This document shows positions 8,581 through 17,254 of a stretch of DNA of 64,000 nt, in pieces. This stretch comes from Bacillota bacterium (GTDB taxonomy: Bacteria > Bacillota > Clostridia > Christensenellales > CAG-138). The stretch lies in the NCBI GenBank assembly GCA_023390655.1, contig JAEWCL010000007.1:124001-188000 (forward strand), written 5' to 3'. Under the pieces are notes generated by a model. It saw only the letters and a list, made by a program, of their open reading frames with translations. It was not told where the DNA came from and did not search any database. Numbering within the stretch: the stretch's first letter is position 1; each line of letters starts with the position of its first letter. Position numbers and translations under genes: made by a program.

Positions 8581-9390
8581 TTGCAGGTAGGCATCTCCAC
8601 GGCGAGCCTGTTCAACCGGTATGAACTTGAGGATTCCCCGGCACACATGGCGGCAATGGGGGCCACGGTTTGCGAAATATTTTTAAATACGTTCTCGGAA
8701 TATGAGGGGACGTTTATTTCTGTACTCAATCAGCGCGTTCAGGAGAGCGGGCTGAACGTCTATAGCGTACACCCAATGGGCACGCAGTTTGAGCCGCAGC
8801 TGTTTTCCATCTATCAGCGGCAGCGCGAGGACGCAATGAAAATCTTTGAGCAGGTGCTCCGGGCGGGAAAAACGCTGGGGGCAACCTGTTATGTCATGCA
8901 CGGCCCCTCGGGGCTCAACGGTGCGGTCAAAAACATGGATATCCCACGCATCGGCCCCATGGTGCAGGAACTGTGCGAAATGGCAAAGGCCTATTCCATG
9001 ACGCTTGCATGGGAAAACGTAAGCTGGTGCCTGTTCCATATGCCGTCGTTCGGGCTGCGTTTACTGGAGGCGACAAAGGCGGACGATCTCCGTTTTACGG
9101 TGGATCTCAAGCAGGCAGGGCGCAGCGGCTACAGGCCGGAAGAATACATCGAAGCCATTGGCGAACGCATGGTCAATCTGCACATCTGCGATTATCTTTC
9201 TGTGTCCGGGCGCGTCATACCGGTCCTACCCGGCAAGGGGGAGTGCGATTTTGCTTCCATCGCGGAACTGCTATACAAAAAGGGCTACAAAGGACCTGCG
9301 TTTTTAGAGGTTTACAGCGATATGTATGCGGACGAGGCGGAGCTGCTTGCGTGCTATCAATATGTAAAGGACTGTTTTTCGCGCCTGTAG
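8581..9390 (+). CDS. Sugar phosphate isomerase/epimerase family protein (TIM barrel)
   Basis: A 269-residue cytosolic protein of the xylose isomerase-like / AP-endonuclease-2 TIM-barrel superfamily. It opens with VGISTASLFNRY and carries metal-site-type segments: CYVMHGPSG, a Glu in LAWENVSW, VDLKQAGRS, NLHICDY and a late FLEVYSD. The start is a UUG at 8581 preceded by GGGAGG; no in-frame ATG would leave the first strand intact. The substrate cannot be told from sequence; it lies directly before pgi with a 47-base gap, which suggests sugar metabolism but does not prove it. Confidence 0.8.
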   Translation: MQVGISTASLFNRYELEDSPAHMAAMGATVCEIFLNTFSEYEGTFISVLNQRVQESGLNVYSVHPMGTQFEPQLFSIYQRQREDAMKIFEQVLRAGKTLGATCYVMHGPSGLNGAVKNMDIPRIGPMVQELCEMAKAYSMTLAWENVSWCLFHMPSFGLRLLEATKADDLRFTVDLKQAGRSGYRPEEYIEAIGERMVNLHICDYLSVSGRVIPVLPGKGECDFASIAELLYKKGYKGPAFLEVYSDMYADEAELLACYQYVKDCFSRL

Positions 9391-9437
9391 AAGAGGCGCG
9401 GTGAAACTTTTTAAATTCATGGAAAGGGGATACACTG

Positions 9438-10865
9438 ATGAGCCGTTATTTGGATAAACTTTGGCAGGAACAAATGCGCGTCCGAGTTGACTTTAATAAT
9501 ATGATGGAGGACATGCTTGGTAAAAAAGGCATTTCATCCGCTGAAATAGAGTCGCTCTGGGCCCAGCTCAGCAAGGCGGCCGATGCAATGGAAGAAAACA
9601 GGGGTTCCATGAAATGGAGGGAGCTTCCCTACAATCAGGAAGAGATCGTTGCGGACATCATAAAGACCGCGGCGGAACTGAACACCTGGTGCGAGGATTT
9701 TGTGGTGCTTGGCATTGGCGGCAGCGCCTTAGGCCCGCTTGCAGTGCAGCAGGCGCTCAACCATTTAAGGTACAACGATCTCCCGCGTGATAAGCGCAAT
9801 GGGCCCCGCCTCTTTGTGGAGGATAATGTGGATCCGGAGCGCATGCAGGCGCTGCTCGACGTGATTGACCTTGAAAAGACCGTATTCAATGTGGTCACAA
9901 AATCCGGCGGCACGAGTGAGACCATGTCGCAGCTGATGATCGTATCCGACCTGATCGAACGGCGCTTTGGTAAGGATGCGCTCAAAAAGCATATCATCGC
10001 GACGACGGATGAGAAAAAGGGCAACCTCATTAAAATCGCAAAGCAGCTGCAGCTCAAGACCTATTATGTGCCCGACGGCGTGGGCGGCAGGTTCAGCGAG
10101 CTTTGCCCGGTCGGCCTTCTCGCCGCCGCGGTCTGCAACATTGACATCAAGGAACTCCTTGCGGGCGCCGCGTACATGGATACGCTGTCCAAAGAGAAGG
10201 ACGTCTGGAAGAACCCCGCCTATATGCTCTCGACGCTCCAGTATATCGCCATGCGGCGCGGCATGAACATCTCTGTCATGATGCCGTATGCGGATTCCCT
10301 CAAGCTCATCGCGGACTGGTACGCACAGCTTTGGGCAGAGTCGCTCGGCAAGCAGTTTGACCGCACCGGTAAGGAGGTGCGCGAAGGGCAGACGCCGGTC
10401 AAAGCTCTGGGCGTGACGGATCAGCACAGCCAGGTGCAGCTCTATACGGAAGGCCCGTATGATAAGGTGATGACATTCTTAGGCGTTGACAAATACCGCA
10501 TGGATTACGCCATCCCCAAGGGCTATGCGGATATTCCGGACGTTGCGTTCCTTGGCGGCCATTCCCTCAATGAGCTGATTCTGGCCGAGCAGAGCGCGAC
10601 GGAGTACGCTATTTTCAAGAGCGGGCATATGAGCCACACCATCGTTCTGCCGGAGGTCAACGCCTTCACCATCGGGCAGCTTCTGTACCTGTTTGAAATC
10701 CAGACGGCGTTTGCGGGAGAACTCCTCAACATCAACGCGTTTGACCAGCCCGGCGTGGAAGAGGGCAAGAATGCCACCTACGCGCTGCTGGGAAAACCGG
10801 GCTTTGATGAAAAGCGCGCGGAGCTTGCGTCCGCTCCTAAGCGCCGTGAAACGTATATCATCTGA
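9438..10865 (+). CDS. pgi: Glucose-6-phosphate isomerase
   Basis: Interconverts glucose-6-phosphate and fructose-6-phosphate in glycolysis and gluconeogenesis. The 475-residue length fits the bacterial enzyme. Two SIS subdomains are visible: VLGIGGSALGPLAVQQAL near residue 95, TKSGGTSETMSQ near 155, the family signature VGGRFSELCPVGL near 215, and the C-terminal 'FDQPGVEEGKN' with its catalytic-region residues. ATG at 9438 has GGAAAGGGG upstream. The gene is followed by a clear terminator, so it ends a short unit that begins with the sugar isomerase. Confidence 0.96.
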   Translation: MSRYLDKLWQEQMRVRVDFNNMMEDMLGKKGISSAEIESLWAQLSKAADAMEENRGSMKWRELPYNQEEIVADIIKTAAELNTWCEDFVVLGIGGSALGPLAVQQALNHLRYNDLPRDKRNGPRLFVEDNVDPERMQALLDVIDLEKTVFNVVTKSGGTSETMSQLMIVSDLIERRFGKDALKKHIIATTDEKKGNLIKIAKQLQLKTYYVPDGVGGRFSELCPVGLLAAAVCNIDIKELLAGAAYMDTLSKEKDVWKNPAYMLSTLQYIAMRRGMNISVMMPYADSLKLIADWYAQLWAESLGKQFDRTGKEVREGQTPVKALGVTDQHSQVQLYTEGPYDKVMTFLGVDKYRMDYAIPKGYADIPDVAFLGGHSLNELILAEQSATEYAIFKSGHMSHTIVLPEVNAFTIGQLLYLFEIQTAFAGELLNINAFDQPGVEEGKNATYALLGKPGFDEKRAELASAPKRRETYII

Positions 10866-10906
10866 TCACGGAGTAGTTTTAAATCCGCAAAGAACGGACA
10901 GTATTG

Positions 10907-10937
10907 AAAAAGCGGCCGCGTGCCGCTTTTTCGGCGT
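10907..10937 (+). terminator. Rho-independent terminator after pgi
   Basis: AAAAAGCGGC (10907-10916), loop CGCGT, GCCGCTTTTT (10922-10931), followed after a short GC interruption by a second T-run. The A-rich 5' arm means it could also act on the opposite strand. Confidence 0.85.
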
Positions 10938-10995
10938 TTTTTAACGTGATGAGGGCGGCAGATTTGGACAGGGTGTGAATTTCATACGCCTGCGG

Positions 10996-11024
10996 ATGAC
11001 AGCATGCCCGCTTTGATGTAAAAT
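10996..11024 (+). promoter_or_regulatory. Sigma-A-type promoter for the lipoprotein-rodA unit
   Basis: ATGACA (10996-11001), 17-base spacer, TAAAAT (11019-11024), about 70 bases before the UUG start at 11092. It sits between a terminator and the first gene of a new unit. Confidence 0.55.
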
Positions 11025-11091
11025 AAGGGATAGGTTTTAGCCATTTGGCAGCGGATTGCTGCCAAGCAAGCAAAAGCAGGAGGGAACACAA

Positions 11092-12333
11092 TTGGGCGTT
11101 GCAGCAAAAAGGTTATGCCGTATGGCGGCCGCTCTTGTTTTCATGATGCTTTTTTTCGGCTGCGCAGCGCCTGCGGCCATTGAGGAAACGCCCGCCCCGA
11201 CTGCTGCGGAAGCGGCAGGAACCGTTGCGGGCAGGCGTCTAAACGTCTCAAACACGTTGCTCGGGTTTGTTCTGCCCGCTTCTGAAAGTTATGCGCTTTC
11301 TTCCGCCAAGCACGGCTTTTTGCGCACAGCGGAGAACCTCGGCTATCCGTCAAAGCTCTATGTGGCTGCGCCCGGGCAGGAATCGGTTGCGGCGGTGGAA
11401 CAGGCCATCGGAGACGGCTGCAAGGCCCTCCTGATCTGGGATGAAAACAACGCCAACGCGGAATCGCTTAAAAAAGCCGGAGAACAAGGTGTTTATACCG
11501 TTGTTCCGTATTACCGGGCTTCCGGCGAGGGCGTTTCCTCCAACGTGGTAGCGGATGTCATGGGCTATACCGAGGAAGTCGCTATGGGCGTTGCGGAACG
11601 TATGGTAGAGCGTGAGTGTAAAGCCGGGAAAATCCTCGTTTACGGCACAAACCCCATGTCTGCTTATGAAGGGTTTACAGCTGCGATCGCCGCCTATTAT
11701 CCGCAATATAACGTCGCCTATTTTACACGCACAGCGCAGGACAAGCAGGCGGCCATCGACGAATTGGCGGAGCACATCCTCTGGAACAGGGATATCAAGG
11801 GGATGTTCTGTACGGATACGGACGGCGCTTCCATCGCCAGGCGCGCCACAGTACAGGCGGAAAGCATCTTTAAGCGGGACGGCGCGCCGGAGGCGACGCC
11901 AAAGCCGGATGCAACGCCAAAGAAGGGAGCAGCTGTAAGCGCGTCCCCGTCTCCCCAGGCTTCCGCTTCGCCAACGCCGGGCGCTTCGGCGCATGGACCC
12001 TCAGCCACGCCCATCCCGGAGGGATTGAAGAAATCCATCTTGATCTCCATCGCGGGGTACGGCATCAGCGATGAGAACATCGCGCTTCTGCAGAAGAACG
12101 ACATTTATGCATTTGTGCTGGAGCCGTATTATGAGGCGAGCGCGCAATCCGTGATGCTGCTGGACCGTCTGCTCTCAGGGCAGAGCGTACCGGCTGAAAT
12201 GAAACTGAACATGCCGATTGTGCGCATAGCATCGCTGGAGAAGTACCGCCTCCTCTATGAGCAGGTGCACAAATGGTTCCTGCTCAATACGCCGGAGCCT
12301 TCTGCAGCGCCGTCCCCATCGCCATCTGTTTAA
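11092..12333 (+). CDS. Sugar-type solute-binding lipoprotein (Peripla_BP-like)
   Basis: A 413-residue exported lipoprotein. UUG at 11092 is preceded by AGGAGGG at ideal distance; the in-frame UUG-type start at 11056 is upstream of that site and is rejected. The signal peptide ends at Cys24 (FFGC). Residues about 60-260 follow the periplasmic binding protein fold used by sugar ABC transporters (GFVLPASESYALSSAKHGF, KALLIWDENNA, ILVYGTNPMSAYEGF). A Pro/Ser/Ala/Thr-rich insert (about 264-308) splits the domain, then a second lobe resumes (SILISIAGYGISDENI). There is no ABC permease or ATPase nearby; it is followed 17 bases later by rodA, so a cell-surface sensing role is possible. Confidence 0.78.
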   Translation: MGVAAKRLCRMAAALVFMMLFFGCAAPAAIEETPAPTAAEAAGTVAGRRLNVSNTLLGFVLPASESYALSSAKHGFLRTAENLGYPSKLYVAAPGQESVAAVEQAIGDGCKALLIWDENNANAESLKKAGEQGVYTVVPYYRASGEGVSSNVVADVMGYTEEVAMGVAERMVERECKAGKILVYGTNPMSAYEGFTAAIAAYYPQYNVAYFTRTAQDKQAAIDELAEHILWNRDIKGMFCTDTDGASIARRATVQAESIFKRDGAPEATPKPDATPKKGAAVSASPSPQASASPTPGASAHGPSATPIPEGLKKSILISIAGYGISDENIALLQKNDIYAFVLEPYYEASAQSVMLLDRLLSGQSVPAEMKLNMPIVRIASLEKYRLLYEQVHKWFLLNTPEPSAAPSPSPSV

Positions 12334-12350
12334 CCTAGAAAGGGTCTTTT

Positions 12351-13517
12351 GTGCAAAGCGAACGCAAGGCAAAACAAAAATCACAGAATATAGACTGGAT
12401 CACGCTGGTGCTGATGGTTGGACTGGTGGCGTTTGGCATCGTCACCATTGCAAACGTGCTGGCGGATCCATTTACAAGCACGCAGACTTCCTTTTCGGAC
12501 ATCCTGAGCAATCTGAATCTGGAGTATGTGCAAAAGCAGATCGTAAACTTCCTTGTGGGGCTTGCGGCGCTGTTTGTCATGCTTGCAATCGATTATTCGC
12601 TGTTCCGCCACGCGATCAAGTACATCTACATCGCCAATGTGTTCCTGCTTGTGCTGCTGCTGGTCATTTCCGAGAACTCCCGCGGCGTCATGGGCTGGTT
12701 TAATCTTGGCACGCGCGCGTTCCAACCTTCTGAAATCTGCAAGGTAACGCTGATATTGATGCTTTCGCATGTTGCTTCTGAAATTGTGGACCGCGAGGGC
12801 GGCATTAAAACCATCAAGGACTTGGGCATCCTCACGTTGTATTTTGGCGTGCCGTTTGCCCTTGTGGTGCTCCAGCCGGATATGGGCACGGCGGTCGTGC
12901 TGCTGGCGATATTTGTATGCATTCTGTTCATTTCAAAAATCAGCTGGAAATTTGTCATCAGCGCAATCGTCGGCGCAGGGGGGCTGTTGCCGCTGAGCTA
13001 TTTCTATATTTTAAATGACGATCAGAAGAAGCGGATTGATGTATTCTTAAACCCCGCGTTGGATGAGGCGGGAACGGGCATCGGGATGCAGGTTATCCGC
13101 AGCAAACAGTCCATCGGCTCCGGGCAGATGTACGGCAAAGGCTATTTTACACAGGGAACGCTCGCGCAGCTCAAATATGTGCCGGAGCGCCAGACGGACT
13201 TCATCTTCTCCGGCATTGTGGAAGGCTTGGGCTTTGTCGGCGGAACGGTTGTGATCGTTGTCTATTTCCTTTTGGTTTTCCGCTGGCTTTGGGTTGCGCT
13301 GCATGCAAAGGACCATTTGGGCACCTGTATTGCGATTGGCGGCGTTGGGATGCTGCTGGCGCATGTGTTTGAAAACATCGGCATGACGATTGGATTGATG
13401 CCTGTTACCGGCATTCCGCTGCCGTTTATCAGCTATGGGGGCTCCAATATGTTGGCCAATATGATGTGCGTCGGCCTTGTGCTCAATGTCTGGATGCGCC
13501 GCCAAATACGGCGTTAG
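12351..13517 (+). CDS. rodA: Rod-shape / cell-cycle SEDS peptidoglycan polymerase, RodA-like
   Basis: Integral membrane SEDS glycosyltransferase that polymerises lipid II with a partner class B PBP. 388 residues with about ten hydrophobic segments. The C-terminal signature NIGMTIGLMPVTGIPLPF followed by ISYGGSNML is of the RodA/FtsW/SpoVE family, and the 'IGLMPVTGIP' form fits RodA better than FtsW. GTG start at 12351 after AGAAAGGG. In many Clostridia a rodA gene precedes the spoIVFAB/TIGR03960/rng cluster, as here. RodA versus SpoVE cannot be fully settled from the sequence alone. Confidence 0.88.
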   Translation: MQSERKAKQKSQNIDWITLVLMVGLVAFGIVTIANVLADPFTSTQTSFSDILSNLNLEYVQKQIVNFLVGLAALFVMLAIDYSLFRHAIKYIYIANVFLLVLLLVISENSRGVMGWFNLGTRAFQPSEICKVTLILMLSHVASEIVDREGGIKTIKDLGILTLYFGVPFALVVLQPDMGTAVVLLAIFVCILFISKISWKFVISAIVGAGGLLPLSYFYILNDDQKKRIDVFLNPALDEAGTGIGMQVIRSKQSIGSGQMYGKGYFTQGTLAQLKYVPERQTDFIFSGIVEGLGFVGGTVVIVVYFLLVFRWLWVALHAKDHLGTCIAIGGVGMLLAHVFENIGMTIGLMPVTGIPLPFISYGGSNMLANMMCVGLVLNVWMRRQIRR

Positions 13518-13683
13518 AGAAGCGTTCTCAAATCTGGCCGGTATCTATGTGAATTTGATGTCTCCCGTGTTGCCTCATCCGTGAAGCGTTCCATTACTGT
13601 GCGGCGTTTCTTTGGCATAGCGCGGGCGCATGATCTCTCACATATTCGCCGGCTATCCTTTTGCCAGTTGCGCTAGTTCGCAA

Positions 13684-13710
13684 ATAAACCGGAAAAACAG
13701 TGCATATATT
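13684..13710 (+). promoter_or_regulatory. Candidate sigma-E (mother-cell) promoter of spoIVFA
   Basis: ATA (13684-13686), exactly 16 bases, then CATATATT (13703-13710), which matches the ATA-N16-CATAnnnT pattern described for sigma-E promoters. It lies 40 bases before the spoIVFA start; in Bacillus subtilis spoIVFAB is sigma-E dependent. No sigma-A promoter stands out in the 230-base gap after rodA. Confidence 0.55.
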
Positions 13711-13749
13711 GTGGTATTCGGCATCAACATGAGAGGGGGCTTCCCGCTT

Positions 13750-14439
13750 ATGCAGCGTATGAATACCACGCCATTTACAACAGAGGAATTTGGCAAAACC
13801 CCACGCACGCGCCAAATACAGCCGTTTCACCATAAAGCTCGCCAAAGAAAAAAGAATCCTCTTAAGATGGGGAACCTTCATGTATCCGGGCAGCTGCTGG
13901 TAAAAATCGGCATCTGCGCGGTTGCCTGCGCGCTCATATTGAGCATGAAGGTACTTGAGCTTCCGGGTACGGCGCAGGTGGTCTCGGGCGTACGCACCGC
14001 AATCAACGAGGAATCCAAGCTTGACGAAATGCTCGGCAAGCTGGAATTTGTTGAGCTGCCGGATACGCTTGAGGTGTTTTCTACGGACTCCAAGCTTGCT
14101 ATACCCGTCAACGCGCCAAATGTTTCGGTGGAGCCGGCGTTGAAGTATGCCATCTGGCAGAATGCGCCGGGGGCGGAGGTGGTCGCCTCCGCAGCGGGGG
14201 AAGTCCGCGCGATCGGCGAGGATACCATGCTCGGCAAATATGTGCGCCTGACGCACGCCGGGGATTTGGAGACCATTTATTACGGGCTTGATACCATAAA
14301 TGTGGAGGAAGGCCAGCCCATCAAAAAACGGGATACTTTGGGCGCGCTTGGGGATGACGGCATGCTCCGGCTGAGCGTGCTGCTTTCCGGCAAACCGCAA
14401 TCACCCGATACGTATCTTGACCTGGTCTTGCAGGGATGA
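13750..14439 (+). CDS. spoIVFA: SpoIVFA-like stage IV sporulation protein (degenerate M23/LytM domain)
   Basis: In B. subtilis SpoIVFA holds the SpoIVFB protease inactive in the outer forespore membrane until it is cleaved. This 229-residue protein has a basic cytoplasmic N-terminus, one transmembrane segment (about 48-67) and a C-terminal LytM/M23-like beta domain (GAEVVASAAGEVRAIGED ... YVRLTHAGDLETIYYGL), without the HxH-type zinc ligands of active M23 peptidases. ATG at 13750 has GAGAGGGGG upstream; the longer frame from 13630 lacks one. Its stop overlaps the spoIVFB start (ATGA), which supports the pairing. Confidence 0.8.
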   Translation: MQRMNTTPFTTEEFGKTPRTRQIQPFHHKARQRKKNPLKMGNLHVSGQLLVKIGICAVACALILSMKVLELPGTAQVVSGVRTAINEESKLDEMLGKLEFVELPDTLEVFSTDSKLAIPVNAPNVSVEPALKYAIWQNAPGAEVVASAAGEVRAIGEDTMLGKYVRLTHAGDLETIYYGLDTINVEEGQPIKKRDTLGALGDDGMLRLSVLLSGKPQSPDTYLDLVLQG

Positions 14440-15308
14440 AGCTGTTCCGGCTTGGCCAAACCGAAATCCGGCTGCACATCGGCCTTGTTGTGGTGCTTGT
14501 GCTTGCCGCGGTATTCGGCATGCTCGTGCAGCTGCTGCAGGCGCTCCTGGCGCTTACGCTGCATGAACTTTTCCATGCCATTGTTGCGCATGCGCTCGGG
14601 TACCGGGTGGATGTGGTAGAATTTCTGCCCTATGGCGGCGTTGCGCGCCTCTACGGGCAGGCGATGTCCAACAAGGCGGATTTTATCATTGCGCTTGCGG
14701 GCCCGTTATGCAATTTTCTCGTTGCGGGCGGCGTGGCGCTTGTGGGCACGATGTATCCGCTCATGTACTATAAACTCCAGTATTTCCTTGCGTTGAACCT
14801 TGCGCTTGCGCTGTTTAACCTGATTCCCGCGCTGCCGCTTGACGGCGGCAGGATGCTGCGCGCGATATTGGGCACCTTTCTAAGGGCCAGGCTCGCTACG
14901 CTCATTACCGCATGGCTTGGTATAGGATGCGGGCTTATGATCCTTGCGTTCTGCGCATACGCGTTTACACGCGGCGTTGCAAATCTGTTCCTCATCATTA
15001 TGGGGCTGTTTTTGATGCTTGGTGCCGTCAAAGTATTAAGGGAAGCGCCGCAGGCGCAATTGACTGCCATGCTCAGGCGGAAGGATGCGTTTGCGCGGGG
15101 GGAGGCGCTTCCATTAAGGCACGTCGCCGTGCGGGAGAACGTTTCTGCCGGATCGGCCTTGCGGCAACTCTCCTATTCGCGGTATAATCTATTGCAGGTG
15201 CTCGATGAGGAGCTCAATATCATCGGTCAGATCGACGAAGGAAAGCTATTATCCGGCATCGCCCGGTATGGGCAGCAGGTAACGGTCGGCGCTTTGTTAA
15301 AACGCTGA
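14436..15308 (+). CDS. spoIVFB: SpoIVFB-like site-2 intramembrane metalloprotease with C-terminal CBS-type domain
   Basis: Intramembrane zinc protease of the M50 family; SpoIVFB processes pro-sigma-K in the mother cell. 290 residues, several transmembrane helices, zinc motif H43-E-L-F-H47 in the second hydrophobic segment, the third ligand region PALPLDGGRML with Asp136, and a C-terminal region from about 225 (RHVAVRENVSAGSALRQLS ... GQIDEGKLL) that reads as a CBS domain, as in B. subtilis SpoIVFB. Coupled to spoIVFA by a 4-base overlap. Assignment to SpoIVFB rather than a general M50 protease rests on that neighbour and the CBS tail. Confidence 0.86.
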   Translation: MKLFRLGQTEIRLHIGLVVVLVLAAVFGMLVQLLQALLALTLHELFHAIVAHALGYRVDVVEFLPYGGVARLYGQAMSNKADFIIALAGPLCNFLVAGGVALVGTMYPLMYYKLQYFLALNLALALFNLIPALPLDGGRMLRAILGTFLRARLATLITAWLGIGCGLMILAFCAYAFTRGVANLFLIIMGLFLMLGAVKVLREAPQAQLTAMLRRKDAFARGEALPLRHVAVRENVSAGSALRQLSYSRYNLLQVLDEELNIIGQIDEGKLLSGIARYGQQVTVGALLKR

Positions 15309-15356
15309 TCCATGCGGCATGTACAAAAGAGCGGGGCGGTTGCTCCCCGGGCGCAA

Positions 15357-15385
15357 TTGACCGACTTTCCATTACATGTTAAAAT
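15357..15385 (+). promoter_or_regulatory. Sigma-A promoter before the TIGR03960 gene
   Basis: TTGACC (15357-15362), 17-base spacer, TAAAAT (15380-15385), 34 bases before the UUG start at 15419. It separates housekeeping transcription of the radical SAM/rng genes from spoIVFAB. Confidence 0.65.
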
Positions 15386-15418
15386 TAACGCAGTCACTAG
15401 ACTGGGAGGTACTTCTTT

Positions 15419-17254
15419 TTGGATTACACGGCATTAGACGGCATTTTGGCAACCGTTGAAAAGCCGGCGCGATATACGGGCGGAGAATGGAACATGGTGA
15501 CAAAGCAAAGCGCTGCGGTCCATGTGGCGCTTTGTTTTCCGGATGTATACGAGATCGGCATGTCGCACCTTGGTTCGCGCATTCTCTACCATACGCTTAA
15601 CGGGCGGGAAGAGATTTTCTGCGAAAGAGTCTTTACACCCTGGACGGATATGGAGCAGGCGCTCAGAGAAAACGGCCTGCCGTTGTTTTCTTTGGAGACA
15701 AGGCGGCCGCTCAACGCGTTTCATATTGTCGGGTTTTCGCTGCTGTATGAAATGTGCTATACCAACATTTTGATGATGCTGGAGCTTTCGAAAATTCCTT
15801 TCCGCGCGGCGGACAGGGGGGAAGAGTACCCGCTGATTCTTTGCGGCGGCCCCTGTGCGTGCAACAGTGAACCTCTGGCGGATTTTGTGGACGCCGTCAT
15901 GCTTGGGGACGGGGAAGAACTGTTTCCTGAAGTGATCGACACTTATCGCGCTGCGCGTGAGCGCGGGGAAACAAAGCGGGAGATTTTAAAGTTGCTTTCA
16001 AAAATCCCGGGCGTCTATGTACCCTCGTTCTATGAACCCCATTACGATGGGGAAGCGTTTGTGGAGCTTGTAAAGACGGAGTCCACGGCACCCGATACCA
16101 TTGCGCGCCGGATTGTAGAAGACCTTGATGCCGTACCGTACGTGGGCAAGCCTATTGTTCCGAACCTGAGCATCGTGCATGACCGTGTGGCGCTTGAGCT
16201 GTTTCGGGGATGTACGCGCGGCTGCAGGTTCTGCCAGGCGGGGTATATCTACCGCCCCATCCGGGAACGCAGCAAGGAGCATCTGCTTCAAATGGCGCAT
16301 GAGCTCATAGAGAGCACGGGTTACGATGAAATTTCCCTGTTTTCCTTAAGCTCAAGCGATTATTCCTGCATCCATGAGCTGGTTTCGGAACTATTGGATA
16401 CCATGGAGGAACAGCGCGTTTCGGTATCTTTGCCTTCGTTGCGCATCGATACGTTCATCAAGGAAGACCTGGAGCGCATGCAGCAGGTTCGAAAAGGCGG
16501 GCTTACCTTTGCGCCCGAGGCGGGCACCCAGCGCATGCGGGACGTCATCAACAAAGGCGTGACAGAAGCGGACCTTCTGCGCGCCGTGACGGACGCGTTT
16601 GACGCAGGGTGGACAGGCGTCAAGCTCTATTTCATGATTGGCCTTCCGACCGAGACGGATGAGGATATTTTAGGCATTGCCGACCTTGCGCGCAAAGTGA
16701 GCGCCGCATTCTATGCGCTCCCCAAGGAAAAACGCGGCAAGGGCTTACGCCTTACGGTAAGCGCATCCTCCTTTGTGCCCAAGCCCTTTACGCCGTTCCA
16801 GTGGGTGGCGCAGGATACCATGGAGGAATTAAAGCGCAAGCAGATGCTTTTAAGAAATGCGATGCGGGGCATCCGCGGCGCGGAATTCAATTATCACGAT
16901 TCTAGCATCAGTGCGCTTGAGGCGGTGTTCTCAAGGGGCGACAGGCGGCTTGGCCGGGTGCTCGAAGAAGCCTACCAAAGAGGTTGCCGGTTCGACTCCT
17001 GGGCGGAGCACTTTAAACCTGCGGCGTGGCAGGCGGCGTTTGAAGTCTGCGGGCTGTCTCCCGCGTATTACGCCAACCGGGAACGTCCGCTTGATGAACC
17101 GCTGCCTTGGGGGCACATGGACCTGCTTGTGGAGACAAGCTATCTGAAAAAGGAATATGAGAAGGCGCTGGAAGCCGCCTGCACCAAGGATTGCAGGCAC
17201 GGCTGTACAGGCTGCTTTGGGAAACGATATGCGGATTATTGCAAACTTTCATAA
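15419..17254 (+). CDS. TIGR03960-family radical SAM protein
   Basis: A 611-residue radical SAM protein of the TIGR03960 family, found widely in Clostridia next to TIGR03936 and rng; its reaction is not established as far as I know. The N-terminal half has a B12-binding-like Rossmann region (VALCFPDVYEIGMSHLG; FVDAVMLGDGEELF). The 4Fe-4S/SAM motif CTRGCRFC gives Cys265, Cys269 and Cys272. The start is UUG with GGGAGG ten bases before it. The last 26 bases overlap the next gene, and in some genomes the two families are a single polypeptide, so they probably act together. Confidence 0.9.
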   Translation: MDYTALDGILATVEKPARYTGGEWNMVTKQSAAVHVALCFPDVYEIGMSHLGSRILYHTLNGREEIFCERVFTPWTDMEQALRENGLPLFSLETRRPLNAFHIVGFSLLYEMCYTNILMMLELSKIPFRAADRGEEYPLILCGGPCACNSEPLADFVDAVMLGDGEELFPEVIDTYRAARERGETKREILKLLSKIPGVYVPSFYEPHYDGEAFVELVKTESTAPDTIARRIVEDLDAVPYVGKPIVPNLSIVHDRVALELFRGCTRGCRFCQAGYIYRPIRERSKEHLLQMAHELIESTGYDEISLFSLSSSDYSCIHELVSELLDTMEEQRVSVSLPSLRIDTFIKEDLERMQQVRKGGLTFAPEAGTQRMRDVINKGVTEADLLRAVTDAFDAGWTGVKLYFMIGLPTETDEDILGIADLARKVSAAFYALPKEKRGKGLRLTVSASSFVPKPFTPFQWVAQDTMEELKRKQMLLRNAMRGIRGAEFNYHDSSISALEAVFSRGDRRLGRVLEEAYQRGCRFDSWAEHFKPAAWQAAFEVCGLSPAYYANRERPLDEPLPWGHMDLLVETSYLKKEYEKALEAACTKDCRHGCTGCFGKRYADYCKLS

